From Mercurialis annua (taxonomy: Eukaryota; Streptophyta; Magnoliopsida; Malpighiales; Euphorbiaceae), in the NCBI RefSeq assembly GCF_937616625.2, contig NC_065574.1:26228501-26292500 (forward strand): 64,000 nucleotides of DNA. Direction: 5' to 3'. The notes under the pieces were generated by a model. The model did not search any database, had not been told where the DNA came from, and saw only the letters and a program-made list of their open reading frames with translations. A program made the translations under genes and the position numbers. How positions within the stretch are numbered: the stretch's first letter is position 1; each line of letters starts with the position of its first letter. Below are positions 34,463 through 47,200 of the stretch, one piece after another.

Positions 34463-37400
34463 CTGGATATGGTACAAACGTTACGAAACAAAACCAAACA
34501 TTTCAACTTTTTACCGATTTAAGCCAAACGTTTACAAACGTTACAAAACTAATCCAAACGTTTAAAACGTTTTGAAACAAATCAAAACGTTTAACCTTTT
34601 TAGCGATTTAAACCAAATGTTTAGAAACGTTACACAAATCCGAACGTTTAAAATGTTACAAAAAAAATTCAAACGATTACAAACGTTACGAAACAAATTC
34701 AAACGTTTCACCTTTTTAGCGAATTAAGTCAAACGTTTAAAAACCATACGAAACAAATCCAAACGTTTCGCCTTTTTAGCAATTTAAGCCAAAAATTTAC
34801 AAACGTTACGAAAAAAATCCATAAGTTTCCCCTTTTAGCGATTTAAGCTAAACGTTTACAAACGCTACGAAACAAATCCAAACGTTCAAAACTTTACGAA
34901 ATAAATCCAAACGTTTCATATTTTTAACAATTTAAGCCAAACGTTTACAAAACGTTAGGAAACAAATCCAAACGTTTATAAAACGTTACGAAACAAATCC
35001 AAACGTTTCACCTTTTCAGCGATTTATGCCAAACTTTTAAAACGTTACGAAACCAATCCAAACGTTTTCCCTTTTTAGCGATTTAAACCAAACGTTTGAA
35101 ACGTTACGAAACAAATCAAAACGTTTCTCCTTCTTAGCGAATTAAGCCAAACGTTTACAAACAGCTACGAAACAAATCCAAACGTTTCCCATTTTTAGCG
35201 ATTTAAGCCAAACGTTTACAAACGTTACGAAACAAAAGCAAACGTTTCGCCTTTTTAGCGATTTAAGCCAAACGTTAACAAACGTTACGAAACCAATCCA
35301 AACGATTCCCTTTTTTAGCGAGTTAAGCCAAACGTTACAAAACAAAACCAAACGTTTCACCTTTTTAGCGGATTAAGCCAAATGTTACGAAACAAATCCA
35401 AGCGTTTCCCCTTTTTAGCGATTTAAGCCAAATGTTTACAAACGTTACGAAACAAAAACTAATGTTTCTCCTTTTCAGCGATTTAAGCCAAACGTTTAAA
35501 ATTTTACGAAACAAATCCAAACGTTTCACCTTTTTAGCGATTGAAGCCAAACGTTTACAAACGTTACGAAACAAAACCAAAAGTTTTGCCCTTTGAGCGA
35601 TTAAAGCCAAACGTATATAAACGCTACGAAACAAAACCAAATGTTTCACCTTTTTAACGATTTAAGCCAAACGTTTACAAAAGTTTCGAAACCAATCCAA
35701 ATGATTAAAACGTTACGAAACAAATCCAAATGTTTCCCCTTTTTAGCGATGTAAGCCAAACGTTGTACAAATGTTACGAAACAAATCCAAACGTTTGACC
35801 TTATTAGCGATTTTAGCCAAACTTTTACAAACGTTACTAAACCAATCCAACCGATTAAAACGTTACGACACAAATCCAAACTTTTCACCTTTTTAGCAAT
35901 TTAAGGCAAACTTTCACAAACGATGCAAAAAAAATCTAAACGTTCACCTTTTTAGCGATTTAAGCCAAACGTTTACAAACATTACGAACAAAATCCAAAG
36001 GTTTCACATTTTTTTGCGATTTAAGGCAAACGTTTACGTTTAAAATGTTACGAAACCAATCCAAACAATTCCCCCTTTTCGCGATTTAAGCCAAATGTTT
36101 ACAAACGTTATGAAATAAATCCAAACGTTTCACCTTTAGCGATTTGAGCAAAGGTTTAAAATGTTACAAAACCAACCCAAACGTTTAATACATTACGAAA
36201 TAAATCCAAACTTTTCTCCTTTTTAGCGATTTAAGCCAAACGTTACGAAACAAATCCAAATGTTTCCCCTTTTAGCGATTTAAGCCAAACGTTTACAAAC
36301 TTTACGAAACAAATCCAATCATTTCACATTTTAAGCGATTTAAGCCAAACGTTTACAAACGTTACGAAACAAAACCAAACGTTTAACCTTTTTAGCAGAT
36401 TAAGCCAAACGTTTACAAATGTTACAAAACAAATCCAAACGTTTCACATTTTTAGCGATTTAACCAAAAATTATTAAAACTTTACAAAACCAAACGAATT
36501 GATTAAGACGTTACGAAATAAATCCAAACTTTTTACCTTTTTAGCAATTTAACCTGAACGTTTACAAACGTTACAAAACAAATCCAAACGTTTCACCTTT
36601 TTAGCTATTTAAACGTTTTACCTTTTTAGCGATTTAAGCCAAACGTTTAAAACATTACGAAACCAATCCAAACGTTTCCCATTTTTAGCGATTTAAGCCA
36701 AACGTTTAAAACGTTACAAAACCAAACCAAACGTTTCACCTTTTTAGAAATTTAAGCCAAACGTTACGAAACAAATCTAAATGTTTAATACGTTACGAAA
36801 CAAATTCAAATGTTTCACATTTTTAGCAATTTAAGCCAAACGTTTATTAACATTACGAAACAAATCCAAACGTTTATGAACTTTACGAAACAAATCCAAA
36901 CGTTTTATATTTTTAACGATTTATGCCAAACATTTACAAACATTACGAAACCAATCCAAACTTTAAAAACGTTACAAAACAAATCAAAATGTTTCAGATT
37001 TTTAGCGATCTAAGCCAAACGTGTACAAACGTTACGAAACAAATCCAAATGTTTTATATTTTTAGCGATTTAGGCAAAACGTTTACAAACGTTACGAAAC
37101 AAATCCAAACGTTTTACATTTTTAGTGATTTAGGCAAAACGTTTACAAACGTTACGAAATAAATCCAAACGTTTCACCATTTTAGCGATTTAAGCCAAAA
37201 GTTTAAAACTTTTCAAAATCAATCCAAATGTTTCAAAACGTTACTAAACAAATCCAACAGTTTTCCCTTTTTAGCGATTTAAACCAAACGTTTACAAACG
37301 TTACGAAACAAAACCAATCGTTTCACCTTTTTAGCGATTTAAGCAAAACGTTTAAACGTTACAAAACCAATCCAAACATTTAAAACTTTATGAAATAAAT

Positions 37401-37619
37401 CCAAACATTTCACATTTTTAGAGATTTCAGCCAAACGTTTACTAACGTTACGAAACAAATCCAAACGTTTCACCTTTTTAGCAATTTAAGCAAAACGTTT
37501 ACAAACGTCAAGTAAAAAATCCAAACGTTTCACCTTTTTAGCGATTTAAGCCAAACGTTTACAAACGTTACGAAACAAATCCAGAACTTTCCCCTATTTA
37601 GCGAATTAAGCCAAATGTT

Positions 37620-39735
37620 TACAAACGCTACGAAACAAATCCAAATGTTTTATATTTTTAGCGATTAAGGCCAAAGGTTTACAAACGTTACGAAAAAAAT
37701 CCAAACATTTCACCTTTTTAGCGATTTAACCAAAAGTTTAAAACGTTACAAAATCAATCCAAATGTTTAAAACGTTACGAAACAAATCCAAACATTTCGC
37801 CTTTTTAGCGATTTAAGCCAAACGTTTACAAACGTTACGAAACAAAACCAAACGTTTCACCTTTTTAGAGATTTAAGCAAAAAGTTAAAAAGGTTACAAA
37901 ACCAATCCAAACGTTTAAAACTTTACGAAATAAATCCAAACGTTTCACCTTTTTAGCAATTTAAGACACACGTTTACAAACCTTACGAAACAAATCCAGA
38001 AGTTTCCCCTTTGTAGCAATTTAAGCCAAATGTTTACAAACGCTACGAAACAATTCCGAACGCTTTACATTTTTAGCGAATTAGGCAAAACGTTTACAAA
38101 CATTACGAAAAAAATCCAAACGTTTCACCTTTTTAGCGATTTAAGCCAAAAGTTTAAAACGTTACAAAATCAATCCAAACGTTTAAAACGTTACGAAACA
38201 AATCCAAATGTTTCCCCTTTTTAGCGATTTAAGCCAAACGTTTACAAAAGTTACGAAACAAAACCAAACGTTTCACCTTTTTAGAGATTTAAGCCAAAAG
38301 TTACGAAGCAAATCCAAACGTTTAAAACGTTACGAAACAAATTCAAATGTTTCACATTTTTAGCAATTTAAGCCAAGCGTTTATAAACATTACGAAACAA
38401 ATCCAAAGTTTTCACATTTTTACCGATTTATGCCAAACGTATACAAACTTTACGAAACCAATCCAAAAGTTTAAAACGGTACAAAACAGATCAAAACGTT
38501 TCACCTTTTTAGCGATCTAAGCCAAACGTTGCAAAACAAAATCAAATGTTTCACCTTTTTAGCAATTTAAGCCAAACGTTTACAAACGTTACGAAACAAA
38601 ACCAAATGTTTAACCCTTTTAGCGATTTAAGCCAAACGTTTACACATGTTATAAAACCAATCCAAACATTTAAAACGTTATAAAACAAATCAAAACATTT
38701 CACCTTTTTAGTGGTTTAAGCCAAATGTTTACAAATGTTACGAAAACAATCCAAACGTTTAAAACATTACGAAATAAATTCAAACGATTACAAGTATTAC
38801 GAAATAAATCCAAACGTTTCACCTTTTTCGCGATATAAGCCAAATGTTTACAAACATTACGAAACAAATCCAAATGATTCACCTTTTTAGCAATTTAAGC
38901 CAAATGTTTACAAACGTTACGAAACAAATTCAAACGATTACAAACGTTATGAAACAAATCCAAACGATTCACCTTTTTAGCGATTTAAGCCAAACGTTTA
39001 CAAATGTTACAAAACAAATCCAAACATTTCACCTTTTTAGCAATTTAAGCCAAACGTTTACAAACATTACGAAACAAATCCAGAAGTTTAACCTTTTTAG
39101 CGATATAAGCCAAATGTTTACAAACGCTACGAAACAAATCCAAACGTTTTACATTTTTAGCGATTTAGGCCAAACATTTACAAATGTTACGAAAAAAATC
39201 CAAACATTTCACCTTTTTAGCGATTTAAGCCAAATGTTTAAAACATTACAAAATCAATCCAAACGTTTAAAACGTTTCGAAACAAATCCAAACGTTTCGC
39301 CTTTTTAGCAATTTATGCCAAATGTTACGAAACAAAACCAAACGTTTCCCCTTTTTAGCGATTTAAGCAAAAAGTTAAAAACATTACAAAACCAATCCAA
39401 ACGTTTCACCTTTTTAGCGATTTAGGCCAAACGTTTACAAACGTTACGAAACAAATCCAAACGTTTCACCTTTTTTGCAATTTAAGCCACACGTTTACAA
39501 ACATTACGAAACAAATCCAGAAGTTTCCCCTTTTTAGCAATTTAAGCCAAATGTTTACAAACGCTACGAAACAAATCCAAACGTTTTATATTTTTAGCGA
39601 TTTAGGCCAAACATTTACAAATGTTACGAAAAAATCCAAACATTTCACCTTTTTAGCGATTTAATCCACACGTTTACAAACATTACGAAACAAATCCAGA
39701 AGTTTCCCCTTTTTAGCATTTTAAGCCAAATGTTT
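37620..39735 (+). repeat. Satellite A higher-order block, copy 1
   Basis: A block of about 2.1 kb repeated at about 39740-41850 (offset about 2115-2125 bp). Shared details include ACACACGTTTACAAAC near 37967/40081, TCCAGAAGTTTCCC, and an ATTCAAACGATTACAA stretch near 38778/40903. Boundaries approximate. Confidence 0.75.
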
Positions 39736-39843
39736 ACAAACGCTACGAAACAAATCCAAACGTTTTATATTTTTAGCGATTTAGGCCAAACATTTACAAA
39801 TGTTACGAAAAAATCCAAACATTTCACCTTTTTAGCGATTTAA
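39488..39843 (+). repeat. 178-bp three-monomer duplication in satellite A
   Basis: CCACACGTTTACAAACATTA starts near 39488 and again near 39666, followed by the same three-monomer series each time. Unit length is about three monomers, near nucleosome size. Confidence 0.8.
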
Positions 39844-41850
39844 GCCAAATGTTTAAAACGTTACAAAATCAATCCAAATGTTTAAAACGTTACGAAACAA
39901 ATCCAAACATTTCGCCTTTTTAGCGATTTAAGCCAAACGTTTACAAACGTTACGAAACAAAACCAAACGTTTCCCCTTTTTAGAGATTTAAGCAAAAAGT
40001 TAAAAAGGTTACAAAACCAATCCAAATGTTTTAGACTTTAGGAAATAAATCCAAACGTTACACCTTTTTAGCAATTTAAGACACACGTTTACAAACGTTA
40101 CGAAACAAATCCAGAAGTTTCCCCTTTGTAGCAATTTAAGCCAAATGTTTACAAACGCTACAAAACAAATCCGAACGTTTTACATTTTTAGCGATTTAGG
40201 CAAAATGTTTACAAACATTACGAAAAAAATCCAAACGTTTCACCTTTTTAGCGATTTAAGCCAAAAGTTTAAAACGTTACAAAATCAATCCAAACGTTTA
40301 AAACGTTACGAAACAAATCCAAATGTTTCCCCTTTTTAGCGATTTAAGCCAAACGTTTACAAAAGTTACGAAACAAAACCAAACGTTTCACCTTTTTAGA
40401 GATTTAAGCCAAAAGTTACGAAGTAAATCCAAACGTTTAAAACGTTACGAAACAAATTCAAATGTTTCACATTTTTAGCAATTTAAGCCAAGCGTTTATA
40501 AACATTACGAAACAAATCCAAAGTTTTCACATTTTTACCGATTTATGCCAAACGTTTACAAACTTTACGAAACCAATCCAAAAGTTTAAAACGGTACAAA
40601 ACAAATCAAAACGTTTCACCTTTTTAGCGATCTAAGCCAAACGTTTACAAACGTTACAAAACAAAATCAAATGTTTCACCTTTTTAGCAGTTTAAGCCAA
40701 ACGTTTACAAACGTTACGAAACAAAACCAAATGTTTAACCCTTTTAGCGATTTAAGCCAAACGTTTACACATGTTACAAAACCAATCCAAACGTTTAAAA
40801 CGTTATAAAACAAATCAAAACATTTCACCTTTTTAGTGGTTTAAGCCAAATGTTTACAAATGTTACGAAAACAATCCAAACATTTAAAACATTACGAAAT
40901 AAATTCAAACGATTACAAGTATTACGAAATAAATCTAAACGTTTCACCTTTTTCGCGATATAAGCCAAATGTTTACAAACATTACGAATCAAATCCAAAT
41001 GATTCACCTTTTTAGCGATTTAAGCCAAATGTTTACAAACGTTACGGAACAAATTCAAACGATTACAAACGTTACGAAACAAATCCAAACGATTCACCTT
41101 TTTAGCGATTTAAGCCAAACGTTTACAAATGTTACGAAACAAATCCAAACATTTCACCTTTTTAGCAATTTAAGCCAAACGTTTACAAACATTACGAAAC
41201 AAATCCAGAAGTTTAACCTTTTTAGCGATATAAGCCAAATGTTTACAAACGCTACGAAACAAATCCAAACGTTTTACATTTTTAGCGATTTAGGCCAAAC
41301 ATTTACAAATGTTACGAAAAAATCCAAACATTTCCCCTTTTTAGCGATTTAGGCCAAATGTTTAAAACGTTACAAAATCAATCCAAACGTTTAAAACGTT
41401 TCGAAACAAATCCAAACGTTTCGCCTTTTTAGCAATTTATGCCAAATGTTACGAAACAAAACCAAACGTTTCCCCTTTTTAGCGATTTAAGCAAAAAGTT
41501 AAAAACATTACAAAACCAATCCAAACGTTTCACCTTTTTAGCGATTTAGGCCAAACGTTTACAAACGTTACGAAACAAATCCAAACGTTTCACCTTTTTA
41601 GCAATTTAAGCCACACGTTTACAAACATTACGAAACAAATCCAGAAGTTTCCCCTTTTTAGCAATTTAAGCCAAATGTTTACAAACGCTACGAAACAAAT
41701 CCAAACGTTTTATATTTTTAGGGATTTAGGCAAAACGTTTACAAACGTTACGAAACAAATCCAAACGTTTCACCTTTTTAGCGATTTAAGCTAAAAGTTT
41801 AAAACGTTTCAAAATCAATCCAAACGTTTAAAACGTTACGAAACAAATCC
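39736..41850 (+). repeat. Satellite A higher-order block, copy 2
   Basis: Second copy of the block at 37620-39735. It ends at the junction with the Tekay-like 5' LTR. Confidence 0.75.
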
Positions 41851-41856
41851 AAATGT

Positions 41857-43165
41857 ATTTTGGGTTAAACTGGGGTCGCCCGAAAAGTGGGAAGAAGCTT
41901 GATAGTTTTTAATAACTCGGCTGACTCACTGATATGGATTTCAAGTTGGGTTAGTTTAAATTATTTTACGAATCTATTTAAATATGTTTATATGATTTGT
42001 ACTCTATAACTGGGGTTATATTTGGAATGCATTTAACATGAGTGTTTACTAAATGTGGCTTGATATTGTGTTGTGCTAGTCCTATATGTGGTGTCTAGTA
42101 CTCCTTAGAGTTAGGCTCTGATTTTAATGATGATTTTAATATTTTATTTAGACCCGTCGACTGTTCGTACTTCAGAGGCGGACCAGAGTTAGATTGCTTG
42201 TCAAGTTTCACGTGGAATAGCAAGCAGTGAGTTTATATCTCTATTTACCTCTTTATTAAGCAATTATTATATTTTGTATATATATATGTATAAACAGCTT
42301 TTGAACTGTTTTCGGCATTGTGGATTTGATTTGGAACGTGCTACTCGATGGACATCATCGGGACTGCGTGCGAACCGGTAATGATTATGGTAATGAGGTA
42401 GGTTTGAGATACGTCTCACCTTAGTGAGGGCACCGGTGGAAGATACGTCTCCTGGGCTCACTATTTATTAAGTGATAGTCGGGGATCGGTTATTGAGATA
42501 CGTCTCACCGACACGACAATGGATTTAGAATTATGGTTTAGGGTTTCATTGATAATCCATAATGAAAATGTTTTATTAAACGTTTTAAAGGTTTTTAACT
42601 TAATAAATGTAAATGGTTATATAAACTCTACTCAGTAAATCTGACCCCGTTGTTTTTCCAAATTTTCCAGGTTTATGATTTGAGCTTTGGTCGATCTCCG
42701 TTTCTTCATTCTCAGAGGTTTTTATTTTATTTTCAGAATAAAAGAGTCGAACTGTTTTAAACTCTTAGACCGCAGTAGTAGTATCCGTTATACATGTCTT
42801 AGTCTTTTATTTATATTTTAGACTATTGTTGGTTGGATTGGTCCAACTATTATTTTATCAGCTTTGGTATGATTACAGTATTTATGGAATTATATATATT
42901 GCCATGCTATTAGATATTATTTTGAAATAAGCATACTTCAAATATATGTTGTTATATTGTACTGCTAGACTAGGCTGGAGTCTCGGTTGCCCCCGAGCAT
43001 GTGATTTTCTGCAGGTTTATTGTTTTAAATGTTATAAGTTGGTTATCCGCAAGGCTAGCTACGGGTTATGGTACAACCATACCCATACCCTATCGCCGAC
43101 CACGATTCATGAAAATGGGTCGTGACACTAGCGCCGGTCACGATTCATGAAAATGGGTCGTGACA
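41857..43165 (+). repeat. 5' LTR of the Tekay-like element, 5'-truncated
   Basis: Corresponds from about 50045 onward in the 3' LTR, so about 1.5 kb of its start is missing and satellite A takes its place. It contains repeated GAGATACGTCTCACC units (42410-42510). Its end carries a 38-bp tandem duplication of CGATTCATGAAAATGGGTCG (43103 and 43141). It ends GTGACA at 43165. Confidence 0.85.
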
Positions 43166-43169
43166 AACT

Positions 43170-43181
43170 TGGTATCAGAGG
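43170..43181 (+). other. Primer-binding site of the Tekay-like element
   Basis: TGGTATCAGAGG, matching the complement of the 3' end of initiator tRNA-Met except for the last base. It lies four bases after the LTR end. Confidence 0.9.
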
Positions 43182-43490
43182 TTTGGTTTCAAACCAAGGC
43201 CTTTTAATTGTTAATTGTTTAATTGTTTTGGCATGTTAAGTGATTAAATTGTTCTAGGAACTACGCGGAATTAGGATTCGAGTCTTTTCTTTGAAACGTC
43301 ATATTTTGTTTTCAAAACTTTCTGCCTACTCCTATAGGAATGTCGTGAGTCTGCCGTGTGAATTTATTTGCTTTATTGTTTACTTTACGGTTGTTTTCAC
43401 TTGGGTGATTACTTGTTGGCTGATTCGCCATGTTGTGATTATATGGTTAAATTTTTGCTTGTTTTGAGAATTTTTGTTTCATTCTTAGGA

Positions 43491-45002
43491 ATGAATACGC
43501 GTGCTCGTACTGCGGCTTAGCAAAATGATGAGGCTGATGATGCAATCTCTATGGAGGTTGACCAGAATGAACTAGAGATTCAAGCTGGTAGAGGACTAGC
43601 AGGCAGAGGCCCAGCGGGTCGGGGTCGAGATGGTCGAGGTCGAGGTGGCCGAGGTCAAACTGGCCGAGGTCAAGCTGGCAGAGGTAGAGCCAGAGGCGTA
43701 GGACGCGGTGCTGCAGGGGGTGCTCAAGCACCAGGTGTGGCACAACCTGAGTTGGACGACTTTGACTTCAACACTTTTCTGGCGGGAGTTGCTGCTTTAC
43801 AACTTAACCAGGTTCAGCTAGAAGCGGGTTAGGTCGCTATGTAGGATCAGTATACGGTTTTGGGTCAGATAGTTCAGCAGCAGCAATCACGGGCTGGTGG
43901 TGCAGCAGTTGGTGGTGTCGGAACCACTGACGGGGATTTGGTTTTGGCTTACATGAGGTTGAAGCCGACAGAGTTTGACGGTTCTGGAGACACGCTGGAT
44001 TTTCTCGAGGAGGTTGAGCAGAATGCTCGGCGACTACAGGCTACTGAGCGTCAGACCGTCGTTCTAGTCGAGATGTCTATGAAGGGTTCAACTGGGGACT
44101 GGTTTCGTAGATCTGTTCATGCTGACATGGCTACTATCTCTTGGGCTCAATTTGTGGAGAGATTCAGAGCTTTTTTCTTGCCGTTTTTAATGACAGAAGG
44201 TCATAGAGACAGGTTGCTGACACTTTCTAGAGATGATAGGTCAGTATCCGAGTACACGACATAGTTCGTGAGGTTGGGTCGGTTCGCTCCGGACTTGCAG
44301 ACAGATCCGCAAAGGGTGAACGACAGATATGTAAAGGGCTTAGGGCAGGATTTTGTGAGTTTGCTGACTGAGACATGCATAGATTTTACAGACGTGGTGG
44401 ACATTGCTCGTCGTCTGAAGAGCTCATTGGTGCAGTTTGGGGAGATTTCTGGTTCTTCTCAGACTAAGAAGTCTTTTGGCCCTGGACAGCAGAGTGGTGG
44501 TGGTGGTAGCTACCAATCGACACCTTCTCAGTATAAGAACAAGAAGAGGGGTGTCAAGAAGAGTTATCAGCTTTACACCTACAGTTCCGGCAACAGCGGT
44601 AGCAGCTGCAGTTTTCGGGTTGGTAATAGTGGAGGTGCTAGTTTTCCTTTCTGCCAAAATTGCAGACGTCGATATCCAGGCGAGTGTCGTTTAGCACCAG
44701 GGGTTTGTTTTACATGTGGCCAGCCGGGTCACTTTACGAAAGAGTGTCAGGCATCTGGACAGTAGATGTCGGCAGCTAGCGTTGCTCAGCCATCCTATCA
44801 AAGTCAGAGACCGGCGTTCTCTGCACCGGCAGGGGTTTCTCAACCTGCCGCTTCTTTTAGTGTCCAGCGGGGCCGAGGTTCTGGAGGGCGTGGTTTTGGA
44901 GGCTGTGGCAATGGCGGTAGAGGTTCTAGCAGTTATGATACTGGACAGAGTTCTCAGCAGCAGAGTCAGGGTCAGGCCAGAGTTTTCACCTTGACTCCTT
45001 AG
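43491..45002 (+). pseudogene. gag: Tekay-like gag part of the polyprotein, with stops
   Basis: Frame opens with ATG at 43491. It stays in one frame to 45002 but is broken by TAG at 43518, 43830, 43842, 44262, 44763 and 45000. Early residues form a Gly/Arg-rich stretch with GRG repeats (43580-43710). A capsid core follows (MRLKPTEFDGSGD near 43955, WFRRSVHADMA near 44101). A CX2CX4HX4C zinc knuckle, CFTCGQPGHFTKEC, is at 44706-44747. Every stop is TAG where CAG fits, so each looks like a single C-to-T change. Gag and pol share one frame, as is usual for this lineage. Confidence 0.9.
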
Positions 45003-46340
45003 GATGCTCTCGCATCTAACGCAGTGGTGCAAGGTACTATTCAGATTGCTTTTGTAGATGCCTTAGTTTTATTTGATGCGGGTGCAACCCATTCCTTTGT
45101 GTCTACTTGTTTTGCTGCTAAGTTGGGTGTAACACCAACAAGTTTGTGTGAACCTTTATCTGTTTCTACTCCCCTGTCTGACTGTGTGGTGGTGGATGTT
45201 GTATATCCATCGTGTACCGTGGTGATCCATGGAAGAGATTTACATGCTGATTTAGTTATTTTGGATGTAATTTCATTTGATGTGATTTTGGGAATGGATT
45301 GGCTGGCACGCCATTATGCTTCGATCGACTGTCGAGGGAAGTCGGTTGAGTTTCAGATTCCTGGTGATCTACCCTTTTCTTATCAAGGGGAGAAGGCAGA
45401 GACACCGAAGAATCTGATTTCTGCGATCAAGGCAAAGCGGATGATGAGTAAGGGTTGTCAAGCTTTCTTAGTTGTGGTTCGAGATATGGATGCTGAGGTG
45501 CGCAGTATGAACACTGTCCCTATAGTGAATGAATTCACTGACGTTTTTCCAGAGGAGTTGCCTGGATTACCACCTGATTGGGATATCGAGTTTTGCATTG
45601 ACGTTGTTCCTGGAACTGGTCCTATTTCGATACCGCCGTATCGGATGGCTCCTGCTGAGCTGAAGGAGTTAAAAGAGCAGCTACAAGAACTTTTGGACAG
45701 TGGCTTCATCAGAACGAGTACTTCTCCGTGGGGTGCTCCAGTTCTATTTGTTAAGAAAAAAGATGGTTCCTTTCAGCTTTGTATCGACTACATGCAGCTG
45801 AATAAGGCTACCATCAAGAACAGATATCCTCTTCCTCGCATCGACAACATGTTTGATCAGTTGCAAGGTGCAAAGTGTTTTTCCAAGATTGACTTGAGAT
45901 CCGGGTACCATCAACTTCGGATTCGGGATGTCGATGTGCCAAAGACTGCTTTCAGAACGCGTTATGGACATTTCGAGTTTCTGGTCATGTCGTTTGGGTT
46001 GACTAACGCACCAGCAGCGTTTATGGACATGATGAATCGGGTTTTCAAGCTGTTTTTGGATCAGTTCGTTATCGTCTTCATTGATGACATCGTGATTTAT
46101 TCTCGAAGTGAGGAGGAGCATGCTTATCACTTGAGGACTATACTACAGACCTTGCGAGAGCATTAGTTGTATGCTAAGTTCTCAAAGTGCGAGTTTTGGA
46201 TGGAACAGGTTGCCTTCTTAGGACACGTGGTGTCGAAGGATGGGATCAAGGTTGATCCGAAGAATATTGAGGCGGTTATTGACAGAGGCCGAGGTCAGTT
46301 ACCGAGATTAGGAGTTTTTTGGGTTAGCTGGCTACTACCG
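45003..46340 (+). pseudogene. pol: Tekay-like protease and reverse transcriptase
   Basis: In the same frame as gag. Protease: [10 protein letters not shown], catalytic DAG at 45075-45083 (serine or threonine is usual in the middle). [19 protein letters not shown] near 45692, [11 protein letters not shown] near 45887 with the first catalytic aspartate, [12 protein letters not shown] near 45987, and FIDD at 46077-46088 as the polymerase motif. TAG at 46164-46166 (from CAG) follows. Two small indels near 46280 and 46325 break the thumb region. Without the lesions the length and order would be normal for a gypsy pol. Confidence 0.9.
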
Positions 46341-47200
46341 TCGGTTTGTGCAGGATTTCTCTCGGATATCTGCACCTTTGACTAAGCTGACACAGAAGGG
46401 TGTTAAGTTTGAGTGGACCGACAAGTGTGAGGCAAGTTTCGAGAAGCTGAAGGAGATTCTGACTACAGCTCCTGTTTTTGCATTGCCTTCTGGCATTGAG
46501 GGTTTTACTGTGTACTGCGATGCTTCTCAGATTGGCTTAGGTTGCGTGTTGATGCAACATGGACAGGTAATCGCCTATGCTTCTCGTCAGCTGAAGAAGC
46601 ATGAGGTGAATTACCCTACTCATGACTTGGAGTTAGCTGCTGTGGTTTTTGCTCTGAAGATCCGGAGGTACTACTTGTACGGTGCGACTTGCGAGATCTT
46701 CACTGATCACAAGAGTTTGAAGTACATCTTTGATCAGCGAGAGTTGAATCGGAGACAGGAGTTGGCTAGAGTTGCTGAAAGACTACGACTGTACTATTCA
46801 GTACCATCCTGGTAAGGTTAATGTGGTAGCCGACGCGTTGAGTCACAAGTCTTCAGGCAGTTTGGCCCATATTTCTGAGGTTGGGCGTAGACCAATGGTT
46901 CGAGAGTGGCATGGCTTGATAGCTTCGGGCTACGGTTTTCAGGTTTCTCAGAATGGTAGTTTGTTGCCACAGCTGCAGGTGCAACCAATTTTGATTATTA
47001 GGATTAAAGCTTTACAAGCTGAGGATCCACAATTGAAACGGATTATGGATGAGATCCATCTGGATGGAAATTCTGAGTTCGTTTTTATTGACGGGGTTCT
47101 CAGGTTTGGTTCTAGATTGTGCGTTCCGGATTCGGATGGCCTGAGAGACCAGATTATGGAGGAAGCGCATAGGTCAGCTTACAATGTTCATCGGGATCTA
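46341..47200 (+). pseudogene. pol: Tekay-like RNase H and start of integrase
   Basis: RNase [14 protein letters not shown] near 46514, acidic residues DLELAA near 46624 and TDHKSLKY near 46702. A one-base indel near 46757-46765 shifts the frame, after which [13 protein letters not shown] and NVVADALSHKS are readable. The segment ends with the first histidines of the integrase zinc domain (EEAHRSAYNVH). A one-base loss near 47193 then shifts the frame again. Confidence 0.88.

Larger units (their letters stand above)
34463..41856 (+). repeat. Satellite A array, block 2
   Basis: About 7.4 kb of 60- and 88-bp monomers, all in plus orientation. Left junction: GGATATGGTAC of an LTR joins AAACGTTACG. 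Right junction: CCAAATGT joins ATTTTGGGTT of another LTR. It contains a duplicated ~2.1-kb block and a local 178-bp three-monomer duplication. Open frames here are satellite monomers read as 20-residue repeats. Confidence 0.95.

Noticed and set aside
38844..39308. 154-codon open frame in satellite A with 20-residue repeats
   Set aside because: A 60-bp monomer read as 20 codons. The similar frame at 40969 is its higher-order duplicate. No promoter or non-repeat domain.
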